The notes below the pieces were generated by a model. It was not told the origin of the DNA. It saw only the letters and a list, made by a program, of their open reading frames with translations, and did not search any database. This document shows, in pieces, positions 1 to 8,444 of a stretch of DNA of 64,000 nt. The position numbers and the translations under genes are program-made. Each line of letters opens with the position of its first letter. The stretch's first letter is position 1. Origin of the DNA: Ferrovibrio sp964218355 (GTDB lineage Bacteria; Pseudomonadota; Alphaproteobacteria; Ferrovibrionales; Ferrovibrionaceae); assembly GCF_964218355.1 (NCBI RefSeq), contig NZ_CAXPMC010000019.1:186001-250000 (forward strand), read 5' to 3'.

Positions 1-35
1 GCGCTAGGCATCTCGTTTCCTGAAAACGGGCCGTC

Positions 36-1439
36 TCAGCCTGCTGCATCGCTCAGCCGTGCCAGCGCCTCTTCGCGACCCAGCACCGCCAGCACATCGA
101 AGATCGGCGGCGAGACGGTGCGGCCGGTCAGCGCCGCGCGCAGAGGCTGTGCCAGCTGGCCCAGCTTGACCTGCTCGGCCTCGGCCAGGGCACGCACGGC
201 GGCTTCGGTTGCCGCCGCGCTCCAGTCGTTCAGCGCCGACAGGGCGGCCGACAGCTTTTTCAGCCGTGCCTTCGCGGCCTCGTCGAGATGCTTCTGGGCC
301 GCCGCATCGGGCGCGATGGGCCGGGTGGCGAACAGGAACAGCAGGCCCTCGGCCAGTTCGTTCAGGTCTTTCGCGCGTTCCTTCACGGCCGGCAGGATGG
401 CTTTCACCTGGGCACGCTCGGCGTCGGTCGGCGCGCGGCCGGCATGCCTGGCGATGAAGGGCAGGGCGGCGGCCAGCAGGTCGTCGTCGCTGCTGTGGCG
501 GATGTAGTGGCCGTTCAGGCTGTTCAGCTTGGCGAAGTCGAAGCGCGCGGCCGAGCGGCCGACATGGTCGAGATCGAACCACTCCAGCGCCTGTTCGGTG
601 GAGATGATCTCGTCGTCGCCATGGCTCCAGCCCAGCCGCAGCAGGTAGTTGCGCATCGCCGCCGGCAGATAGCCCATATCGGCATAGGCCTCGGTGCCGA
701 GCGCGCCATGCCGCTTCGACAGCTTGGCGCCATCGGGACCGTGGATCAGCGGGATATGCGCGAAGTCCGGCACCGGGAAGCCGGCCGCAAGATACAGCTG
801 GGTCTGCCGTGCCGCATTGGTCAGGTGGTCGTCGCCGCGGATGATGTGGGTGACGCCCATGTCGTGGTCGTCGACTACGACGGAGAGATTGTAGGTCGGC
901 GTGCCGTCCGAGCGCAGGATGATCAGGTCGTCGAGCTGCTCGTTCTGGAAGGTCACCTCGCCCTGCACATGGTCCCTGATGACCGTCGTGCCGGTCTGCG
1001 GCGCCTTGAAGCGCACGACAGGATTCACGCCGACTGGCGCATCCTTCGGGTCGCGGTCGCGCCAGCGGCCGTCATAGCGCATCGGCCGGCCTTCGGCCTT
1101 CGCCTTGCTGCGCATCTCCTCCAGCTCTTCCGGCGAGCAGTAGCAGTGATAGGCCTTGCCCTCGGCCAGCAGCCGATGTGCCACCTCGGCATGGCGCTTC
1201 ATGCGGGCGAACTGCATCACCGGCTCGCCATCCCAGTCGAGACCCAGCCACTGCAGGCCCTGGAAGATCTTCTGCACGGCATCCTCGGTCGACCGTTCGC
1301 GGTCGGTATCCTCGATGCGCAGCAGGAAGGTGCCGCCATGGTGTCGCGCGAACAGCCAGTTGAACAGCGCCGTGCGGGCGCCGCCGATATGCAGGTAGCC
1401 GGTGGGCGAGGGGGCGAAACGGGTAACGACTTTGGTCAT
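36..1439 (-). CDS. gltX: Glutamyl-tRNA synthetase
   Basis: Class I glutamyl-tRNA synthetase, charging tRNA-Glu with glutamate in the cytosol. The 467-residue protein opens with MTKVVTRFAPSPTG, followed by the HIGH-type signature LHIGGAR, and has the KMSKS-type motif AKLSKRHG in the middle. Length matches the bacterial family. The frame is open for another 200 residues upstream, but that part is low-complexity Pro/Ala/Arg sequence, so the ATG at 1439 is chosen. The gene is divergent from comEC with about 115 bp between the chosen starts. The 35 bases before its stop, at the window edge, show nothing recognisable. Confidence 0.96.
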   Translation of the reverse strand: MTKVVTRFAPSPTGYLHIGGARTALFNWLFARHHGGTFLLRIEDTDRERSTEDAVQKIFQGLQWLGLDWDGEPVMQFARMKRHAEVAHRLLAEGKAYHCYCSPEELEEMRSKAKAEGRPMRYDGRWRDRDPKDAPVGVNPVVRFKAPQTGTTVIRDHVQGEVTFQNEQLDDLIILRSDGTPTYNLSVVVDDHDMGVTHIIRGDDHLTNAARQTQLYLAAGFPVPDFAHIPLIHGPDGAKLSKRHGALGTEAYADMGYLPAAMRNYLLRLGWSHGDDEIISTEQALEWFDLDHVGRSAARFDFAKLNSLNGHYIRHSSDDDLLAAALPFIARHAGRAPTDAERAQVKAILPAVKERAKDLNELAEGLLFLFATRPIAPDAAAQKHLDEAAKARLKKLSAALSALNDWSAAATEAAVRALAEAEQVKLGQLAQPLRAALTGRTVSPPIFDVLAVLGREEALARLSDAAG

Positions 1440-1555
1440 CGGACGATCCGGAAAGCTTGGGAAGCAGGGTTTTAGCATACGGGGGCAGGCGGGCAACCGT
1501 GCTTCCCGATTTGTACCCGTTGCCGGCATTGCGGGCCATCGCCACTCTGGCCGCC

Positions 1556-3805
1556 ATGGCGCGGCCGGCGGGACTGAGCGGTCTGTGGGGAAGGCTGGCA
1601 GGCCGCGGCCTGCAACTGGCCGGCGCCGTCGCCGCCCTGCGCGCCTCCGACCTCGCTGTCCTGCTGCTGGCCGAGCGGGATCGCTGGTTTCTCTGGCTGC
1701 CGGTTCTGCTGGGCAGTGGCATCGCCGGGTATTTCCTGCTGCCTTTCGAGCCGGCGCTGATGCCGCTGCGACTGGCGATGGGCGCCGGGCTGGCCGCCCT
1801 GTTCGCGCTGCACTGGCTGCAGCTGCCACCCTTCGCCATCCTGCGGCTGCCGCTGGTCGCGCTGCTGGCCTTGCTGGCGGGGCCCTGGCTGGCGGCCGAG
1901 CGCAGTGCCGCAGTGGCCGCGCCGGCGCTGCAGCGGCATACGGGCGCGGTGTGGATCGAGGGCCGGGTACTGGAGGCCGAGCCGCGCGATGCCGGTTACC
2001 GCATCCTGCTCGACCAGCTGGCCATCGCCGGCCTGAGCGAACTGGAAACACCGCTGCGGCTGCGCGTCAGCCTGCGCCGCGAGGGCGACACCCTGTGGCC
2101 GGGCCAGCGTATCCGCCTGCGCGCACGGCTGTCGCCGCCACCGGAACCGGCCCTGCCGGGCGCCTATGACTTTGCCCGCATCGCCTGGTTCCGCCAGATC
2201 GGCGCGGTCGGCTATGCCATCGCCGCGCCGGAAATCCTGCCCGGCCAGTCCGCGGCGGCGAATGACTGGCGGGACGAGGCGCGACTGGCACTGGGCAGCC
2301 TGCGGCAGACGCTGTCGCGGCGGCTGGCGGAAAACGCCGAAGGGCCGGGCGGCGCAATTGCCGTCGCGCTGCTGACCGGCGAGCGCGGGCCGATTCCGGA
2401 AGCCACCGACCAGGCGTTCCGCGATTCCGGACTGGCCCATATCCTGTCGATCTCCGGCCTGCATCTGACGCTGGTGGCCGGCCTGCTGTTCTTCCTGGTG
2501 CGCGCATTGCTGGCGCTGTCGCCGCATCTGGCACTGCATTACCCGATCAAGAAATGGGCCGCGGCTGCCGCGCTGCTCGGGGCTGCGGCCTATACGCTGC
2601 TGTCGGGTGCAGGCCTGCCGACCCTGCGGGCGCTGATCATGGTCGCGCTGGCGCTGCTGGCGGTGATGCTGGACCGCCGTGCCATCACCCTGCGCAGCGT
2701 GGCCTGGGCGGCCTTGCTGCTGCTGGTGCTGTGGCCGGAAAGCCTGCTCGATCCGGGCTTCCAGATGTCGTTTGCTGCCGTCACCGCGCTGGTCGCGGCA
2801 TTCGAGGTCTGGGGGCCGAGGCTGACGCAGTGGCGTGCGGCCGCCGATGGCGCGCCGCTGCGGCTGGCCCTGCTGTGGGCTGCAGGCACCATGGCGGCAA
2901 GCTTCGTGGCCGGGCTCGGCTCGTCCTTCTTTGCTGCCTATCACTTCAACCGCGTCGCCGACTATGCGCTGGTCGCCAACCTGCTGGCGACGCCGCTGGT
3001 CAGCTTCTGGATCATGCCGCTGGGCATTCTCGCCATGCTGCTGCTGCCGCTGGGGCTGGAGCATCTGGCGCTGGTGCCGATGGTCTGGGGTGTCGATCTG
3101 CTGGTGATGCTCGCCGACTGGGTGGCCGGCTGGCCCGGTGCGGTGGGCTATGTGCCGGCCATGCCGGTCTGGGGGATCGCGGCCATTGCTGCCGGCGGGT
3201 TGTGGCTGTGCCTGTGGCGGCGTGGCTGGCGCTGGCTCGGGCTGGCTGGCCTCGCGTTCGGCAGCCTGTCGCCGTGGCTGGTGCCGCTGCCCGATCTGCT
3301 GGTCGGCGGCGATGGCCGCATGACGGCGGCGCGCGGCAGCGACGGCCGCCATGTGTATATCAGCGGCACCATCCCGCCGCGCAGCTTCACCGGCGAGATC
3401 TGGTGGCAGCACCTCGGGGGACCGCCGCTCTATCCATGGCCGGCCCTGCGTCGCAGCGACCGCGAGGGCCGCAGCGGCGCCGATGGCAGCCTGCGCTGCG
3501 ATGCGGATGGCTGCACCTGGCGGCATGAGGGATTTCTGGTCGCGCTGCCGGTCCGGCCGCAGGCGATTGCCGAAGACTGCCGCCATGCCGATGCGGTGAT
3601 CGCGCTGCAGATGCCGGTGCGCTACCGCTGTCCGGCGGCGCGGGTGGTGATCGACCGCAACGACCTGCGCCGCGCCGGCGCGCATCTGCTGTATCTCGAC
3701 CGCGAGACCGGCATCCGCATGGTCACCGTGGCGGAAACCCGTGGCCGGCGGCCCTGGGTGCGGCCGCTCTGGGGCGGCGAGGCACCCGAACGCCAGGGGG
3801 AATGA
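1556..3805 (+). CDS. comEC: ComEC/Rec2-family membrane protein
   Basis: Polytopic inner-membrane protein of the ComEC/Rec2 family, the presumed channel for single-stranded DNA uptake in natural transformation. From the ATG at 1556 it is 749 residues: hydrophobic N-terminal segments, a soluble OB-like region (about 90-200), then the competence core with the family motif HILSISGLHLTLVAG and many membrane helices. The C-terminal part is short, and I see no HxHxDH metallo-lactamase motif, as in many alphaproteobacterial members. The frame stays open to a TTG at 1457, only 17 bp from the gltX start; 1556 is preferred because similarity to family N-termini (ERDRWFLWLPVLLG) begins soon after. Function in uptake is inferred from the family. 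Confidence 0.88.
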   Translation: MARPAGLSGLWGRLAGRGLQLAGAVAALRASDLAVLLLAERDRWFLWLPVLLGSGIAGYFLLPFEPALMPLRLAMGAGLAALFALHWLQLPPFAILRLPLVALLALLAGPWLAAERSAAVAAPALQRHTGAVWIEGRVLEAEPRDAGYRILLDQLAIAGLSELETPLRLRVSLRREGDTLWPGQRIRLRARLSPPPEPALPGAYDFARIAWFRQIGAVGYAIAAPEILPGQSAAANDWRDEARLALGSLRQTLSRRLAENAEGPGGAIAVALLTGERGPIPEATDQAFRDSGLAHILSISGLHLTLVAGLLFFLVRALLALSPHLALHYPIKKWAAAAALLGAAAYTLLSGAGLPTLRALIMVALALLAVMLDRRAITLRSVAWAALLLLVLWPESLLDPGFQMSFAAVTALVAAFEVWGPRLTQWRAAADGAPLRLALLWAAGTMAASFVAGLGSSFFAAYHFNRVADYALVANLLATPLVSFWIMPLGILAMLLLPLGLEHLALVPMVWGVDLLVMLADWVAGWPGAVGYVPAMPVWGIAAIAAGGLWLCLWRRGWRWLGLAGLAFGSLSPWLVPLPDLLVGGDGRMTAARGSDGRHVYISGTIPPRSFTGEIWWQHLGGPPLYPWPALRRSDREGRSGADGSLRCDADGCTWRHEGFLVALPVRPQAIAEDCRHADAVIALQMPVRYRCPAARVVIDRNDLRRAGAHLLYLDRETGIRMVTVAETRGRRPWVRPLWGGEAPERQGE

Positions 3806-3812
3806 CGTTGGT

Positions 3813-4286
3813 TCAGCCGTGGCAGGGCTGGCGTTCCAGCATGGCGACATAGCCGGCCGGCAGCAGGTCGCGTCCGGCCAGCAGATGCGCCAGATACTCG
3901 CGATGCGGCAGCAGATCCTGCGCGGCGACATTCTCGGCAATGTAGGTGATGGTCTCGACCGGCCGGCCATCGGCGCCGAACACCGTCATCGGCTGGCGGC
4001 GATACTGGCCGGTGGCGACCCCCTCGTATTCGTCCAGCACGTCGAGGCCGGCCGGCGCCATCAGGTTGATGGTGCCCCAGACCAGGCCGCCCTCGCGCGG
4101 CACGATATTGGCGGCGCCGGCGCCGTTGAACTTCGCCCAGGGTTTGTTGAAGGCCAGCGCCCAGCCGGGCAGGGAGGCCGGCAGGCGCTGTTCGACGCGC
4201 ACGCCGCGCGGCAGCAGCCGGTCATCGGCCAGTCGCGCCGGGTTCATGTTCGAGCCATAGGCGAAATACCAGACGGAGACGGTCAT
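3813..4286 (-). CDS. Gamma-glutamylcyclotransferase-like protein
   Basis: A 157-residue protein of the gamma-glutamylcyclotransferase / AIG2-like fold. The N-terminus WYFAYGSNMNPARL is the signature substrate-binding loop of the family, and the segment DVLDEYEGVATGQYRR contains the expected acidic catalytic region. Members release 5-oxoproline from gamma-glutamyl peptides or amines, so a role in glutathione or gamma-glutamyl compound turnover is likely, but the substrate is unknown. It converges with comEC, 7 bp away. The lexA terminator lies between it and lexA, so it is probably transcribed separately. Confidence 0.8.
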   Translation of the reverse strand: MTVSVWYFAYGSNMNPARLADDRLLPRGVRVEQRLPASLPGWALAFNKPWAKFNGAGAANIVPREGGLVWGTINLMAPAGLDVLDEYEGVATGQYRRQPMTVFGADGRPVETITYIAENVAAQDLLPHREYLAHLLAGRDLLPAGYVAMLERQPCHG

Positions 4287-4318
4287 CGATCCTGCATCCG
4301 GAAAGGAATCTGCATCCC

Positions 4319-4360
4319 AAAAAAGAAACGGGGCGCAGCTTTCGTTTCGCTGCGCCCCGT
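4319..4360 (-). terminator. Rho-independent terminator of lexA
   Basis: Perfect 12-bp stem (4328-4339 with 4349-4360, arm ACGGGGCGCAGC) with a 9-nt loop. On the minus strand a run of about eight mostly T residues follows at once. It lies about 45 bp past the lexA stop codon. Confidence 0.85.
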
Positions 4361-4403
4361 CATCATTTCGGCAGATGCCGGCTTGTCAATTGGCAGCTGT
4401 CGA

Positions 4404-5153
4404 TCAGTAGCGCCGCAGCAGGCCGACCAGCCGGCCCTGGATCTTCACCCGGTCGGGGCCGAAGATGCGGGTCTCGTAGGCCGGATTGGCGGCTTCCAGC
4501 GCCACCGAGTTGCCCTTGCGGCGCAGGCGCTTCAGCGTCACTTCCTGTTCGTCGACCAGCGCCACCACGATGGTGCCGTTATCGGCATTCTCGCTGCGCT
4601 GGATGATGACGGTATCGCCGTCCATGATGCCGGCATCGACCATCGAATCGCCGGCGACTTCCAGCGCGTAATGCTCGCCATTGCCCAGCAGGCCGATCGG
4701 TACGTCGATCTGCGTGCTCATGTCGCGCAAAGCCTCGATGGGCGTGCCGGCGGCGATGCGGCCATACAGCGGCAGGGTGACGATGTCGCGGGCATTGTAG
4801 GGATTGACCGAGACCGGCGTGCCCTGCATCGGCTTGTCGCCGCCGCTTTCCACGGCGCGCGGCATCATGCGGTTGCGGGGCGCCGCGGCGCGCGGCGGGC
4901 TGCCGCTGCCGCCGATGCCGCCGCGGATCGGCACCGCCGAGTCCGGCAGGCGCAGCACCTCGAGGGCGCGGGCGCGGTGGGCGAGGCGGCGGATGAAGCC
5001 GCGCTCCTCCAGCCCGGTGACCAGGCGGTGGATGCCCGACTTGGACTTGAGCTGCATCGCCTCCTTCATTTCCTCGAAGGAGGGGGAAACGCCGGTGGTT
5101 TCCAGCTTCTCGTGAATATACATCAGCAGGTCATGCTGCTTGCGGGTCAACAT
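4404..5153 (-). CDS. lexA: SOS repressor LexA
   Basis: Transcriptional repressor of the SOS response, inactivated by RecA-stimulated self-cleavage. The 249-residue protein has an N-terminal winged helix (MLTRKQHDLLMYIHEKLE...GVSPSFEEM), a variable Gly/Pro linker (about 75-120), and a C-terminal S24 peptidase domain. The cleavage site is Ala135-Gly136 in GRIAAGTPIEAL, the nucleophile is Ser170 in AGDSMVDAG, and the general base is Lys208 in EVTLKRL. The long linker is usual in alphaproteobacteria. An SOS box overlaps its promoter 150 bp upstream, so it is very likely autoregulated, and a strong terminator follows the gene. Confidence 0.96.
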   Translation of the reverse strand: MLTRKQHDLLMYIHEKLETTGVSPSFEEMKEAMQLKSKSGIHRLVTGLEERGFIRRLAHRARALEVLRLPDSAVPIRGGIGGSGSPPRAAAPRNRMMPRAVESGGDKPMQGTPVSVNPYNARDIVTLPLYGRIAAGTPIEALRDMSTQIDVPIGLLGNGEHYALEVAGDSMVDAGIMDGDTVIIQRSENADNGTIVVALVDEQEVTLKRLRRKGNSVALEAANPAYETRIFGPDRVKIQGRLVGLLRRY

Positions 5154-5283
5154 CGGATAGCCTCCTCGACTGTCCTGGCCTGATGTCCTGGCTCGCTGCC
5201 CTGGCCTGGTGTTCCGGCTGCCGCCCCGAATCTCGGGGCTGACCGGTCACCGGGTCGGCAGCTGCACCATGGCAGGCGCCATG

Positions 5284-5300
5284 AACGTGAAATCCACGTT
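5284..5300. repeat. Small inverted repeat in the lexA leader
   Basis: Perfect dyad AACGTG-AAATC-CACGTT located 2 bp from the SOS box, on the side towards lexA. It would lie at the start of the lexA transcript or serve as an extra operator. Its role is unknown. Confidence 0.6.
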
Positions 5301-5302
5301 AT

Positions 5303-5331
5303 GTTCTAATGAGGTTCTGCATACGGGTCAA
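5303..5331 (-). promoter_or_regulatory. lexA promoter with alphaproteobacterial SOS box
   Basis: A direct repeat GTTC-TAATGAG-GTTC at 5303-5317 matches exactly the alphaproteobacterial LexA operator GTTC-N7-GTTC. On the minus strand a candidate -35 TTGACC (5331-5326) is followed after 17 bp by a candidate -10 TAGAAC (5308-5303), so the operator covers the spacer and the -10. This is the expected layout for LexA autorepression. Confidence 0.85.
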
Positions 5332-5395
5332 GTATTTTTTCCACAGGCCCGCCCTTGCACCCCCAATATATCGGAGGTGTTTGGCCGGTGTTCCT

Positions 5396-5923
5396 CTAGA
5401 TATGGTATCCGATCCTGTCGAGTGCGGCGCGGCAGACCGCTTCCGCCCGGTAGGAAAAGCAGCTGAGCAGGATCAGCCGGGGCCGCGGCTCGGCGGCAAC
5501 GAATCGGTGGATTTCCGCGACTGCCACCGCGGCGGCGCTTTCCAGCGGATAGCCATAGATGCCGGTGGAGATGGCCGGAAAGGCGATGCTGTCCAGCCCG
5601 TGCAGGCGGGCAAGGTCGAGGCTGTTGCGGTAGCAGGCCGCCAGCAGTGCGGCCTCGCCATGGCCGCCGCCGCGCCAGACCGGCCCCACCGTGTGGATGA
5701 CATGGCGGGCGGGCAGGCGGTAACCGCCGGTGATCCGTGCCTCGCCGGTCGGGCAGCCGCCCAGCAGCCGGCATTCGGCCAGCAGTTCCGGGCCGGCGGC
5801 GCGGTGAATGGCGCCATCGACGCCGCCGCCGCCCAGCAGGCTTTCATTGGCGGCATTCACGATGGCGTCGACGGCCAGCCGCGTGATGTCGCCGGTCTCG
5901 ACCGCGATGCGGATGGTGGTCAT
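5396..5923 (-). CDS. Macrodomain protein (ADP-ribose binding / deacetylase)
   Basis: A single macrodomain of 175 residues. It carries GDITRLAVDAIVNAANESLLGGGG near the start (the Asn and Gly-rich loop that contacts ADP-ribose), DGAIHRAAG, and the second loop AFPAISTGIYGYP. Members of the YmdB/MacroD class hydrolyse O-acetyl-ADP-ribose or remove mono-ADP-ribose from targets. The gene reads the same way as lexA, but the SOS promoter lies between them, so it is not part of the lexA transcript. It diverges from the deacetylase gene at 6082. Substrate is inferred from the family only. Confidence 0.88.
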   Translation of the reverse strand: MTTIRIAVETGDITRLAVDAIVNAANESLLGGGGVDGAIHRAAGPELLAECRLLGGCPTGEARITGGYRLPARHVIHTVGPVWRGGGHGEAALLAACYRNSLDLARLHGLDSIAFPAISTGIYGYPLESAAAVAVAEIHRFVAAEPRPRLILLSCFSYRAEAVCRAALDRIGYHI

Positions 5924-6081
5924 GGGGCGATCCTAGCGAATCCGCAGCCAGGCGGCGACTCGTCGGGCCCGGCATGGCCGCCGCGCTCTTTACGCTTCGC
6001 TAACCACAGGAAACGACAATGGCAGCAAGGCTTTGCACGACTGCCTTGCCGCCCTGCCGGGCATCGTTTAACCGGGGCGAG

Positions 6082-7434
6082 ATGAGCGATCCGACGCCGC
6101 AGCTGAATCTGAAACCGCGCCGCGCCGCCTCCGCGCGCAGCGCGGCACAGGCCTATGGCGCCACCCAGGCGCAGGCGGCGCCCGCCGCGCCGCTGCCGGC
6201 CGCGTCGCTGCCGCCTGGGGCCGTCCCGCCCGCAGCGGGGAAGAGCCGCGGCTTTCTGGCCAGCAACTGGCCGCTGATGACGGCCGCTGCCGCATTGCTG
6301 GCCGGCGGTGTGGTCATGGGCATGGCGGTGGGCAGCAGCGGGCCGAAGCTGCGTCCGGCCACGGCCGTCGCGGCGGTGGCCCCGCTGGCGCCGGCGCAGC
6401 AGGCAGCGACGCAGACCGCGGCTCCTGCTGCCGCGGCCCCCGTTGCCGTGGCGGCTGCCGCTCCCACCCTGCAGACAGTTCCCGGCAGCGGTTTCCGCCT
6501 GCCGGTGCCGCAGCCGCAATCCGACCGGCCGGCACTGGCTCCGCCTCCGCCGCCGGCCATGCCGTTGCCACCTGTGCCGGCGGCCCCTGCACCGGCCGCT
6601 GTATCAGCGCCCGCGCCGGCCGCCGAACCGCCGCCGCAGCTTGCCGCCGCACCGCCGCCACCGCCTTCGGCGACCGCGCAGAACACCGCCCCGGACCGTG
6701 GCACGCCGCAGGCCTGGCGCGCCCGTGCGGTGGCGACGCCGGCCGGCGCGCAGCCGCCTTTCGTGGCCATCCTGATCGACGATGCCGGGCTCGACCGGCA
6801 CAACACCGCGCGCGCCATCGCATTGCCCGGCCCGGTCACGCTGTCGTTCATGACCTATGCCAACGATCTCGCCGAGCAGAGTGCGGCCGCCCGCAAGGCC
6901 GGCCACGAACTGATGCTGCATCTGCCGATGGAGCCGCTGGACCTGAAGCACAACAATCCGGGCCCCAACGCGCTGCTGATGAGCCTCGATGCCGCCGAGC
7001 TGCAGCGCCGGCTGGTCTGGGGACTGGCGCGGTTCGACGGCTATGTCGGCGTCAACAACCACATGGGCAGCCGCTTCACCCGCGATGCCGGTCGCATGGC
7101 GCAGGTGATGGACGAGCTGAAGAAGCACCAGGTCTTCTGGCTCGACAGCCTGTCGGGCCCGGGTTCGGTGGGGTCTGACCAGGCGCGCAAGGCGGGGCTG
7201 GATGCCGTCGACCGCGACATCTTCCTGGATGACGACCGCTCGCCAGGCATCGCCTATGAGCTGGCCGCCATGGAGCGGATCGCGAAGGCGCGCGGCGACG
7301 TGATCGCCATCGGCCATCCGCATACCGCGACCATGAACGCGCTGGAAAAATGGGTGGCGGGCGCGAAGGCGCGGGGCTTCAGCCTGGTGCCGGTCAGCAC
7401 CGTGCTGCTGCGCCGCCAGCAGATGGAACGCTGA
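6082..7434 (+). CDS. Divergent polysaccharide deacetylase, YibQ family
   Basis: A 450-residue anchored periplasmic protein. The order is a cytoplasmic tail of about 60 residues, one membrane helix (about 63-83, TAAAALLAGGVVMGMAVG), a very Pro/Ala-rich linker to about residue 230, then a C-terminal domain of the divergent polysaccharide deacetylase family. That domain shows VAILIDDAGLD, the Asp pair typical of the family, then ELMLHLPMEP and GVNNHMGSRFT. The family probably acts on envelope glycans, but its substrate is not settled. The ATG at 6082 has a GGGGCGAG ribosome site; an in-frame ATG at 6019 lacks one. In many relatives it sits beside an S41 peptidase and an EnvC-like gene, which are absent here. 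Confidence 0.85.
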   Translation: MSDPTPQLNLKPRRAASARSAAQAYGATQAQAAPAAPLPAASLPPGAVPPAAGKSRGFLASNWPLMTAAAALLAGGVVMGMAVGSSGPKLRPATAVAAVAPLAPAQQAATQTAAPAAAAPVAVAAAAPTLQTVPGSGFRLPVPQPQSDRPALAPPPPPAMPLPPVPAAPAPAAVSAPAPAAEPPPQLAAAPPPPPSATAQNTAPDRGTPQAWRARAVATPAGAQPPFVAILIDDAGLDRHNTARAIALPGPVTLSFMTYANDLAEQSAAARKAGHELMLHLPMEPLDLKHNNPGPNALLMSLDAAELQRRLVWGLARFDGYVGVNNHMGSRFTRDAGRMAQVMDELKKHQVFWLDSLSGPGSVGSDQARKAGLDAVDRDIFLDDDRSPGIAYELAAMERIAKARGDVIAIGHPHTATMNALEKWVAGAKARGFSLVPVSTVLLRRQQMER

Positions 7435-7471
7435 CGGCCGCAAGCCGCGGTCATGCTGCCGGGGGGATGCC

Positions 7472-8368
7472 TCAGGCCTGCGGCCGCACCAGCCGCCAGG
7501 CACAGCCTTCGGTAAAGACGCCGGCCTCGACCCGGATTTTTCCATTTGCCTGGTCGGCAACCTGCAGGCGGCCGCCGGCAATCTCGCGGATATACCCGTC
7601 GGCATGGGTGTAGCGGCCGCTGCGGCCGAGGCGGAAGCCGCTGCCGGCAGCGCCGGTCTCGACCGTGAACAGGAAACTGCCGCCGGGGCGCAGAATGCGG
7701 GCGGCCGCGCCGATCAGCGGATCGAGGTCGCCGATGTAGATCAGGGTGTCGGCGGCCAGCAGCAGATCGGCGGATGCTGCCGGCAGGGCGGCCAGCACGG
7801 CATGGATGTCGCCCTGGTGCAGGTGGTCGTAGATGCCGCGGCGGGCGGCCTGCTCGATCATCCCGGAGGAGAGATCGATGCCGTCCAGCTGGCGGGCATG
7901 ATCGCGGAAGGCGAGGCCGCAGAGGCCGGTGCCGCAGCCGAGATCGACGATGTCGAGGTTGTGCTGCGGCTGGCAGAAGCGGTTGGCCAGAGCCATCAGC
8001 ATATCCGGCCCGCGATAGCCCAGGGTGGCGAGATGATCGTCGAAGCCGGCCGCGTAGGTGTTGAACAGCCAGGCGACATAGCCATCGGGGGCGCGGCCGG
8101 GATTCTCCCCGGTCAGCATAGCCAGCAGATGGGATACCACGCCGGATTGCGGTGCGAGGGCGGCAGCCTGGCGCAGGCTGGCGATGGCGCTGTCCGGCTC
8201 GCCGAGATCGATCTGGCTGAGCGCGAGGCCGAGCCAGCTGCGGGCCGTGCCGGCGGTGGCAACCGCCTGTCCGAAACAGGCCGCAGCCTCGCCGGGGCGT
8301 CCTGCCTCGTGGGCCTGGATGCCGCGCAGTTCCCACGCCATCGGCGTCATGGAAGCGTCATGCTGCAT
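7472..8368 (-). CDS. TPR-containing SAM-dependent methyltransferase (copy 1)
   Basis: A 298-residue predicted methyltransferase with N-terminal TPR-like helices (about 10-90: ELRGIQAHEAGRPGEAAACF and a second unit AIASLRQAAALAP). A class I SAM fold follows: motif I IVDLGCGTGLCG, then the acidic residue in LDGIDLSSGM, and ADLLLAADTLIYIGD. It resembles the predicted TPR methyltransferases of COG4976. The target is unknown. A paralogue of the same length lies at 10592-11488, with the same N-terminal pattern MQ(H/Q)D and shared GIYDHL...GD(I/V)HAVL. Codons 7 and 10 are alternative ATG starts. Confidence 0.8.
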   Translation of the reverse strand: MQHDASMTPMAWELRGIQAHEAGRPGEAAACFGQAVATAGTARSWLGLALSQIDLGEPDSAIASLRQAAALAPQSGVVSHLLAMLTGENPGRAPDGYVAWLFNTYAAGFDDHLATLGYRGPDMLMALANRFCQPQHNLDIVDLGCGTGLCGLAFRDHARQLDGIDLSSGMIEQAARRGIYDHLHQGDIHAVLAALPAASADLLLAADTLIYIGDLDPLIGAAARILRPGGSFLFTVETGAAGSGFRLGRSGRYTHADGYIREIAGGRLQVADQANGKIRVEAGVFTEGCAWRLVRPQA

Positions 8369-8444
8369 GGACTGACGCTAGTGTTTTATTGGGGGTTTAG
8401 CTACTTGTGATATTATAATTATTAACGATTCTCTTAATGCTTTC
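8369..8444 (-). promoter_or_regulatory. AT-rich intergenic segment, possible promoter
   Basis: An unusually AT-rich stretch before the leftward methyltransferase gene. On the minus strand it contains a perfect TATAAT (8417-8412), but no convincing -35 at the right spacing. It also contains two TTAA motifs 8 bp apart around a GATTC. The promoter assignment is tentative. Confidence 0.35.

Noticed and set aside
1457..1555. TTG start for comEC 33 codons upstream
   Set aside because: It would start 17 bp from the divergent gltX ATG and adds sequence without family similarity. The ATG at 1556 is preferred.
5209..5466. Small plus-strand frame across the lexA promoter
   Set aside because: It overlaps the SOS promoter and the end of the macrodomain gene, with no recognisable protein or ribosome site.
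8421..8440. TTAA-N8-TTAA upstream of a methyltransferase as a CtrA site
   Set aside because: The consensus spacing is 7, not 8, and the gene has no known cell-cycle role. The region is simply AT-rich.
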